Shown here: one piece after another, positions 56,338-64,000 of the stretch
Layout: each line of letters starts with the position of its first letter
Numbering within the stretch: position 1 is the stretch's first letter
Assembly: GCF_963675165.1 (NCBI RefSeq)
Contig: NC_087377.1
Coordinates: forward strand, 18,001,018 to 18,065,017
Direction of reading: 5' to 3'
DNA length: 64,000 bases
Source of the DNA: Halichondria panicea
Lineage: Eukaryota > Porifera > Demospongiae > Suberitida > Halichondriidae
Position numbers and translations under genes: made by a program
The notes under the pieces: model-generated
Databases searched by the model: none
What the model was told of the DNA's origin: nothing
What the model saw: the letters and a program-made list of their open reading frames with translations, nothing else

Positions 56338-59300
56338 TTAGGTGCTAGTTTTCATCAGTTCTCTGAGCAGTACAGTAGCGTAGGTAGCCTTGCTTAGAGA
56401 GAAGCTCAGTTCAACACTCTTGCCTCCATCAGCTAGCTCTGATCCACCGCTGCTCTTGCCTCCATCAGCTAGCTCTGATCCACCGCTGCTCTTCCCTGCA
56501 TCAGCTAGCTCTGATCCACCGCTGCTCTTGCCCTCACTAGTACCACAGTCAATAGCTGTGGGCCCGGGAACTGGGAGGGGGCGCTCACACCGTCTCCATG
56601 ACAACTGCTTCGGATAGGCCATTAGTTTGCGGTATGCTCCACTGGAGTTGAGGCCAAGTCGTGGCATCCTGCAGTGTGCAGTGAGGGAGTAGAACCATCC
56701 ACACCCACAATCATAATGGATCACACATCAATATTAATGTTATGGGCTATCAAATTAAGTGGTAATTGTTCAAAACAAAGCAATCTCTGATTTAAGCTCT
56801 ACAAAATGCATGTAGCTAGCTATACTAGTAGGTACGTACCTGAATGAAGCCAGTGAGACCCCCAGTGCAGCCATGATCTCTGTGAGACGACCCCCCACCT
56901 TGTTAGCGGGGAGGGTGGAGCTTGTACCCACACACGGTAACACGACGTCACTAATAGTGTATCGGTCCACTTCATCCAATGAGAGTACACACACACTCGG
57001 CCTGTATAGGGGGGGGGGATTCATCATGTCAACCAATCACAGAACACTTGTATATAACCAATTATTAGAAGTATAAGTCCATGGTCTTCCGAAAATATGG
57101 CCGTTTCAAATTTGGAATTTGAGCATACCATCTGAACGTTGTAATAGAGCATCTTTCAGCCTTAACGTATCGTTGATTCAATGTCAAAAATGTTATGATT
57201 TTCTGAAAGCTTACAAAGAGACCTTTCAAATGATGTGTTTAAATCCAAAATTTCGTCGGGGCCCTAATTTGTCATTTTTCGGCCTTGGACCATGGTATCA
57301 CCAAATTTGCAAATTTTTATCTCAATTTTGAAGACACTATTTAAAAGGTCTCTTTCTAAGCTTTCAGAAAATCATAAAATCATTGAATTTGGACAACCAG
57401 AACTCTAGTTACAGAGCTGATTCTAGTACTCACAAAATGAAGGGGACCTAGCATTTATACCTTGTGAGCACAAGCATTATTATGTAAATTGGTCATTTTA
57501 ATTTTGCAAGAATAAAATCGCAAAATCTAAACTAACTGGTACTTGGTAATGACACACGATCCTTGCCAGAACAAATCACAAAGAATCGAAATGTCTGCTG
57601 ATTTGGCTTGTTTTTCACCAGTAAAATATTCTAGCAACACGTAGGGTAGAGCGTGCCCTCACTTGTCAGCTGATGTTGGTCCCATGACTAGGTCACCCTC
57701 CACCGGCTGTAGCCCGTACTCTGTCAGTCGCCAACTAGCCAGATAATTCCACAATAAACTACTCAGTCCATGGAGGTAGAGCTTACGCCAGGTATACGGG
57801 ATACTGTTGAGAGCACACACACAGCCGTAGTCCGAGTTCCCATGGCGATGTAGAGCCTTGAGAACGTATCTTTCCCTCGTTTTGTACAACGGCATTTTCT
57901 CGAGTGTGCCGGCCACGTCGCCAGTGGTTACATAGTAACTATATAGCGGACAGTTGAGTTACAAGGTGACAAAGGTTGCAGTATTATTATAACTCACTCT
58001 CTAGCCTCGGCCGCCTCTCCCTGCTCAGAGGTCGTAGAGGTCAAGATGAGGTCAACTGCACTCCTCTGTACAATAAACACAGTAATTAATTTAATGATAT
58101 TAAAGCAAATTCTATCATAATTATAAGCTTTCTGCTATAATAAGCAATATACCCCCCCCACACACATACACACGCCCACACACACACACACACACACACT
58201 CACATGTTCCCCCCTCAGCATGGCAAGGGCTACACGTGCGCTCGAGGTACCTCCTCCAAAACGTTGAGGGCCAAAGTAGTTCACAAATCCTCTCTCGCCC
58301 ACACCCCTCACTGCCATGGCAACCACCTCGTCGTCCACGGTTACATCTCGTACGACAATAGTGAAGTGATTGCCGCTATGATCTCCCGTTTGAATGGAGG
58401 CGTGGCAGTATGCGTAGTCACCCGTCTCTAGGAAACCAGCCACGTCAGGATGATCGTTAGCGGCAGATAATCTACAAGAGAAGGTTACTATAATATAATG
58501 ATCGCATAGCAAGTCATTTTCGTTCGTATAAATTTTCGGATGAACTATCCATTTAAATATTTAAATATTCGTACAGCTCAGAAGTGACCTATTGTACATA
58601 ATCATTTCCCAGTTTTAATACTGAATACGAAAATTTCCAAAACTAACCCATTATATGATAATTAATTTTTTATAGACACCATCTCCTATGTATGTCCGTA
58701 CAGCTCATTGCTATGGCAACAGAGCAGCCCACCTATCAGCTGATACATCAGTGACACTCATGTGTTGTGTGGTGACTGCCTTCTTGTCCTTAATACCAGC
58801 ACAGGAGAACTGTGATGGTTGACAATCCAATACTCCAGAGAGTAGCTCAATGGCTGCCAGAGTCTCCTGGGGGGGGGTCAATAGACAATAGAGTGTTTCT
58901 TTCTTAAAAATGAGGCATTTCTGAAGCTATGTTTGACTTGCCATAATCAATACAGCTAAGGAGCGTTTGGAGCATTTGTTATTTACTTGTGTGCATACAC
59001 TCACTTACAATGTTTCTCTTCCTGAGCACAAACTTGGTGACAAAGCTTCCTTCAGTTGCTCGTTTCTTGACACGGAATCGGACGGAGATATGTGAGCCGG
59101 GAGGGGGTGTGGTCTGATTTCTGCTGAGCTTGCGTTTCCTCTCTTGCTCTGTGAGAGTGTGTGTGGAGAGTAGCGCTCCAAATGTCTCGTGTAGCCGAAG
59201 GTGAATCTGAGGAGGGGGCGAGACTGGGGTCAAAGTTTGTATGGACTAAGATGGGGCGGGATTGGGGTCAAAGTGCGTATGGACCTACTGACCTTTGTTC

Positions 59301-60649
59301 TCTGATCTCTGGTGTAGTCGCCTGTTAGCGTGTGGGTTTCGTCCTTGGGGGACGTGTTGACAAAGGTCAAAAGTCCCTCAGAGTCCTCAGGGGTCATGAC
59401 CTCTGTTAGCCGGGGGTATTTGGGGTCACCCAGAGCACACACACAGACACCACCCTACACATGTGTACAATATTGCTTAGCCTCTGAGTGGATGGGTAAA
59501 GAATGTGACAGTCATTGATCTACACACACCATCTTGTAGCTCTATCAAAGAGCTACTAAATGCACATTTTAGTTGTGAATTTGGACAATCCCAACTAGAG
59601 TTATGGCCAGTCAAAGATAGCTATTAAAACAGGCTAATTTCAGAGAAAACACAAAGGCTATATATAGCCCACGGTTTTTCCTCAAAAATTGGAAGATTTG
59701 GGCAGGAAAGTAATCGTTGAATGAAACACACCATTTCATAGAGCTAGCATAGAGCTACATGTACAAAATGCAAATTTTAAATGTGAATTTGGACAATCCT
59801 TACTCAAGTTATGGGCAATCAAAGTTACCTCTAAAACAGGCTATAATTTCAAAGAAAACACAAAGGCTATATACTTGGGCGTCTTTCTCAGTGGTGGTCT
59901 TTAGGACGGGGAATTTTGACCTCACGGCTATGTGCAGATGACCTCTGACCTCTTTCTCCTCATAACAACCTACAGTAGCGTGCCGTAACCAAGCAGACAA
60001 ATTGCCATACCGTATAGCAGGAAATTTTCGTATGAACTATTACACCAAGTTCGTATTCTATTTTAGCTCAGGATAGTGACGTAGAACCTATTACACACAT
60101 TAATAATTCCTTCGCAGTTTTAATATTCAGATGATGCTCAAAATATGAAAATATCCACCATATACGACAATAACCCGCTATACTGTACCTAGTTTGACTG
60201 GATCAATGACAGGCTGTCCCAGAGTCCTCGTTTTCTCCGCTAGACTCTGCAACAGTTTCACCGTTTCCTCGCTCACGAGTTCCTCCAATGGGGGTACAGA
60301 CGAGAGAAGGGGGCGTGACTTGAGCTCCTTGGCCACACCCACTACAGGAGGAGGGGGTATCTGACATGAAGTGAGACACACCAACTGCCCAGATCCATCC
60401 ACTTCTGTCACTATAAAGTCCTCAGAACTAAACGAAAGAGGAACAGATTATGTAGTGTGTGTGTGTGTGTGTGTGTGTGGGGGGGGGTGTGTGAGTGTGT
60501 GATGTGGGGGTGGGTGTGTATACGTGTGTGTGGAGTGTGTGTGTGATGTTTTACTGGCTCTTGATGACTCCAGTGAATCCTTGGAGTTCTGGGCAGGTGT
60601 AGTAGTCCATGTAGATGCCAGCTGTGTTGTCCATCTTGAAGTCAGCCAT
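56338..60649 (-). CDS. PUS7L: Pseudouridine synthase, TruD family (PUS7L-like)
   Basis: Eleven exons, all in phase: 60555-60649, 60189-60427, 59875-59969, 59293-59454, 59009-59206, 58733-58866, 58204-58471, 57998-58065, 57663-57938, 56840-57001, 56338-56668; 675 aa. N-terminal GFTGVIKS ... EDFIVTEVDGSGQLV is the family's opening module. The catalytic motif AGIKDKKAVTTQ places the nucleophilic Asp at 290. Other signatures: GNHFTIVVRD, GFVNYFGPQRFG, TEYGLQPVEGDLV, and a C-terminal SFSLSKATYATVLLRELM. NYFGPQRFG and the opening phrase fit PUS7L more than PUS7. It isomerises uridine in tRNA or mRNA. Three tandem 12-residue GKSSGGSELADG repeats near the C-terminus look recent. Intron 2 is almost entirely a MITE. 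Shares a 127-bp promoter with the downstream + strand gene. Confidence 0.93.
57090..57420. repeat. Fold-back repeat in PUS7L intron
   Basis: A near-complete copy with atgattttctgaaagctta ... tcatttttcggccttggaccatgg ... ctaagctttcagaaaatcata. Same family as 4925-5190. Confidence 0.78.
60008..60187. mobile_element. MITE forming most of PUS7L intron 2
   Basis: taccgtatagcaggaaattttcg at the left and aacccgctatactgta at the right. The intron is 59970-60188, so the sense-strand donor g|tacagtatagcgggtt is supplied by the TIR edge. Confidence 0.75.
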
Positions 60650-60776
60650 TGCCTGCAAGTCCCATAGGGAGGTCAGGGAGGTCATGCAGTGTCAGTGTGG
60701 TTAGCAGCTGCTGATAAGCATCGCGAGGTAACTCTCATTACCAGCTAGCTGCTCCACACACAGTTAATTATCCGCA
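60650..60776. promoter_or_regulatory. Bidirectional promoter, PUS7L / PROSER3-like
   Basis: 127 bp between divergent start codons, with no TATA. Contains a direct block gggaggtcagggaggtca and an ACGAT-free GC-poor core; no confident factor site. Confidence 0.45.
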
Positions 60777-63700
60777 ATGGATGCAGTCTTCTCTAAAGAC
60801 AATGGGTAGGTATGGCATGGAATGATTGTGTACGTATTGAGGGAGGTGTTGTATTGACCCCCCACCCTGTATTGAACCCCTGTATTGACCCCCCACCTAG
60901 TTCCCTGTTCCCCTCTTCTCCTGTACGCAAGTCCTACTACTGCCCCACCACCCCACTACGGACAGTGGAGACCATGCCCACACACCCTCACACGCCCACA
61001 CATCCTCACAAGACCACACACCTTAAGACGCACTGGGACCTTATAACTCCAGTGGTATCCATAGCAACGACAGAGTCTGTTCTGAGCAATAGTGGGTCGT
61101 CAAAATTCAACGAAAGTTGGCCAAGTAACTCGGAGGTCATAGAGGTCAGCTCTGCAGGGGGCGTGGCCAGTGAGAGCTGTAGGGGGTCCAATGCAGGGGG
61201 CCCACCTGCAGAAACTCTAGCAAAGTAAGCTGGCTTTTGAATAAATAGCAAAGTAAGCTGGCTTTTGAAAAATAAAAATAAATAGTATACACTCCATTAA
61301 TTTTTACAAATTGCATTCAGTAGCTTTTGGAGACCATTATTATATTTATACCGAATAGCGGGTATTCGATATTTCGTTTCTAAATATTCGTACAGCTCAG
61401 GATAGTCATGTAGAACCTAGAATAAATTTTTTGGCAGTTTTACTTTCGCTACATTTCCAATGGTGTGTGTTTACAACTAAAATCTGAATTGTTACGATTT
61501 TGAAAAATTATGATATTTCCCGCTGTAGCTATGTGGAGAGGTTTAGACGAGCTCCACCCACGGACAGGACCACCAGAGAGAAACCAAACTACTCGTTCTG
61601 GTGGAGGCTAGACCATGATCATGTGACACCCCCTGGACGTCATGTGACACCTCCCAGGACCCCACAAGACCACTCTACCCCGGACAACACTAGGAAGGTA
61701 CTATAAAAGCAAAAATATAGCCTTGCGCGATTTTTTTTTATTTCAGCCGTTTTGACGGCTGTTTTTGAGAACCTGGAAATTTGTTCAGATTGTTCAACTT
61801 GGACTGTTCATTGGATTATTGCAATGCAAAGACTTATGTCGTTTGAGCGAAACAAAACACGCCGATAGGCATCAGAAAATTATTTTGTTTGAGAAGTACT
61901 AAAGTTAGCCTGTAACTATCTGGAGTTCTGATGGTCCAAATTCACCAATTTTGTGATTTTCCGAAAGCTTAGAAAGAGACCTTTCAAATGGTGTCATCAA
62001 ACTTGAGATAAAATTATTTGCCAATTTGGTGATACCATGGATAAACACAGCCCATGGTCCAAGGCCGAAAAATGACAAATTAGGGCCACGATGAAATTTT
62101 AGATTTTAATGCATTACCTAAAAGGCCTCTCTCCAAGCTTTCAGACAATCATAAAATTAACGTTTTTCGACCAACGGAACTGAAGTTAAGGTCGTTCAAA
62201 GATTATTATTTTAACATAGGTCCCCTTCATTTTGAGAGTATAACTAGATTTCTGGTGGTCCAAATCTATGTTTTTCTGAAAGCTTAGAAGGAGCTCGTTC
62301 AGATGGTATGCTCAATTCGAACTGGCCATATGTAAAATTATACAGGCCAAAAATAGACTAAGAGATTCGATTTTCAAAACTAACTGATTCGATATTATTC
62401 CACACACACCCACACACACACACACACCCCCCCCACACACACACACACACAGACCTGCTCCACAAGCATACAAGTGTCTAGTCTAGTCGTACCCTCGGCT
62501 GATGATAGTTTGGACACAAGGTCACAAGAGGTCATTGACAAGAGCTCCTCATTGATCAGCTCTGTAGCTGCCGTCAAATACCTTAATAGTCACCATGGCA
62601 ACAACGAGGCTCTCACCATAGGTAAGTGTGTACATATACTCCGAGTTACATAGGGACACTGTTGTGTGTGTGTGTGTAGGTGGTCCTGTGGTGTGGGCGG
62701 GAGGTGTGCCAACTGTGGATAGTGGGGATGACATTCTGTATCAGTGGAGGTTGCAAAGACGATTAGAAGTGGCTCGGAAAGAGGCGGCCAATAACGGAGG
62801 AGAATGGAACAATCGACTGTTGAACTGTCCGGATACCAAGTCTAGAAGAGTGGAAACACAATCTTCTAATATTCCAGTGGAATGTTCATGTACACACAAT
62901 CATCAGTACACACCCTCACAGCCTCACAGGGAAGACCGCCCACCACCCTCACATCATCACAACGAGGACTGCCCACTACCCACACAGCCTCACAGGGAGG
63001 AATACCCACCGCCCACACAGCCTCACAGGGAGGAACACTCACCCACACAGCTTCATAGGGAGGAACGCTCACCACCCTCACAGCATCACAGGGAAGACCG
63101 CCCACCACCCACACAGCCTCACAGGGAGGACCGCCCACCACCCTCACAACCTCACAATGATGATCCTAGTTTGTCAGACTTTTCCCTGGACTTCACTACA
63201 GAGCTAGAGCCCGCCTCTTCCCAAGGACCCATCACTAGCACTGCAGTAGTTCATGAGGTAGGTCAGTGTACGCTCAATGCTTGTAGTCAGTCTGTCGTTC
63301 CCTAGGTGATTGTACAGCGTCTGTTTGGTGACACTCCTCACATCCTCACTCCTCACACCCCCACACCACCAGCTACCCCCCACACTCTTCACACCCCCAC
63401 ACCGCAAACTACCCCCCTCACATCAGGTATGCAGTATATAGATATTCAATTCTTTCCTAGTAAGTAATGAATGTAGTCTAATGGAGCCAGTAGTCTTTGT
63501 GCCTTTTATATGCCTCCTCCCTCATATTGTCTGTGCTCTGACAGTTGAGACTAGATCAAAGAGTCCCTGTGAAGAGGTTCCCTCCCTCCCATGGGACCAC
63601 CACATGGATGATGATCTGCTAAAAACCCTTATCAAGAGAGCTCAAGCCTTTGAAGAACACATTAGGTATGTGTCATTACCTCCAGTGCCCCAGCTGAGGA

Positions 63701-63816
63701 ATGCTTGAAAGGAATGCCTGAAGTTATTCATTAGTTTGTGCTGGCTCAGTAATTATTATTATATTCATTGCAGGATCGTTGATGGTCGCCTGGCTGCAAT
63801 GGACTCTCAACTCTAG
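60777..63816 (+). CDS. Proline-rich protein, tentatively PROSER3-like
   Basis: Eight exons, all in phase: 60777-60805, 60901-61224, 61529-61697, 62453-62621, 62680-63257, 63306-63426, 63545-63665, 63774-63816; 517 aa. Recognisable islands are YVERFRRAPPTDRTTREKP followed by FWWRLD, and DDILYQWRLQRRLEVARKEA, a helical segment. Between them are disordered Pro/His/Thr regions, including about eight tandem PHREDRPPPTQ-type repeats from a 30-36-bp coding minisatellite (62905-63150). The C-terminal helix is DDDLLKTLIKRAQAFEEHIR. No signal peptide or membrane segment. The RFR...FWW and QWRL motifs recall vertebrate PROSER3, from memory and uncertain. A centrosome or cilium role would be speculation. 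Confidence 0.65.
61348..61460. mobile_element. Truncated MITE, tataccgtatagcggg family
   Basis: taccgaatagcgggtattcg at the left and internal ttcgtacagctcaggatagtcatgta; the right TIR is missing. Confidence 0.5.
61905..62340. repeat. Fold-back repeat in PROSER3-like intron 3
   Basis: The inverted orientation of the family is followed by a second partial unit: ttctgatggtccaaattcac ... gcccatggtccaaggccgaaaaatg ... aagctttcagacaatcataaaatt. Confidence 0.75.
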
Positions 63817-64000
63817 TATAAACACTGTAGTTAGGAAGGCCCTCTCTCAGCTATACCTGTGTACATGTGTTGTGGCTAGTGTTTGAATGGTTCTTTGGCT
63901 GTCACCTAGTTAGTGGTTGTGTATGCATGAAGCATGCTACTGTTGGCATGGGGACACTGTTAGGGTAGAGTAACCTGTGTGTACATAGTCTACAATGCTA
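63817..64000. other. 3' end region, nothing recognised
   Basis: 3' untranslated or intergenic sequence after the last gene. No exon or repeat was identified. Confidence 0.5.

Overview
The window is eukaryotic and almost certainly metazoan. Genes are split into many short exons with GT-AG introns of mostly 50-400 bp. The recognisable set (maintenance DNA methyltransferase, SID1-family transmembrane protein, DYRK1-type kinase, fibrillarin, prefoldin 2, PUS7L-type pseudouridine synthase, a secreted Ig/FN3 protein) is animal-like. Compact spacing, many divergent gene pairs and dense MITE-like repeats suggest an early-branching animal such as a demosponge; that placement is an inference. All exon models were built by hand from splice consensus, reading phase and remembered family sequences, and no search was run.

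Layout. 652-3737 (-): 5' part of an Ig/FN3 cell-surface or secreted gene that runs off the left edge. 4594-10514 (-): multi-EF-hand gene, EFCAB6-like. 10852-27998 (+): 19-exon SIDT gene. Its 8.9-kb intron 7 (13591-22504) holds five antisense two-exon genes (copies A-E) of a secreted repeat-protein family I do not recognise. Two more copies (F, G) lie beyond the SIDT 3' end, among rearranged fragments of SIDT and DNMT1 exons (28.0-34.4 kb). 34710-43023 (-): complete 21-exon DNMT1. 43231-44137 (+): plant-type dehydroascorbate-reductase-like GST. 44.1-46.8 kb: no secure gene. 47014-47742 (-): prefoldin subunit 2. About 47850-49005 (+): a probably non-coding, spliced host gene for box C/D snoRNAs. 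49075-52776 (-): DYRK1 kinase. 53740-56080 (+): fibrillarin. 56338-60649 (-): PUS7L-like pseudouridine synthase. 60777-63816 (+): proline-rich protein with tentative PROSER3 resemblance.

The genes are arranged largely as head-to-head pairs sharing short promoters: EF-hand/SIDT, DNMT1/DHAR, PFDN2/snoRNA host, DYRK/fibrillarin and PUS7L/PROSER3-like. Several of these promoters carry NRF1-type palindromes. The right third is rich in RNA-modification functions: C/D snoRNAs, the fibrillarin that methylates their targets, and a pseudouridine synthase.

The most novel content is the nested secreted family. Every copy has an almost identical 58-nt signal-peptide exon. In copies A-E the TATA promoter is also near-identical; it is altered in F and lost in G. 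These are joined to a fast-diverging second exon that, in copies B-G, is built from Asp-Leu-x-Glu-Leu helices, Ala/Gly-rich hydrophobic (glycine-zipper-like) segments, Gln-rich spacers and a conserved Gly-Leu-Thr C-terminal helix. Two of the seven copies are visibly broken.
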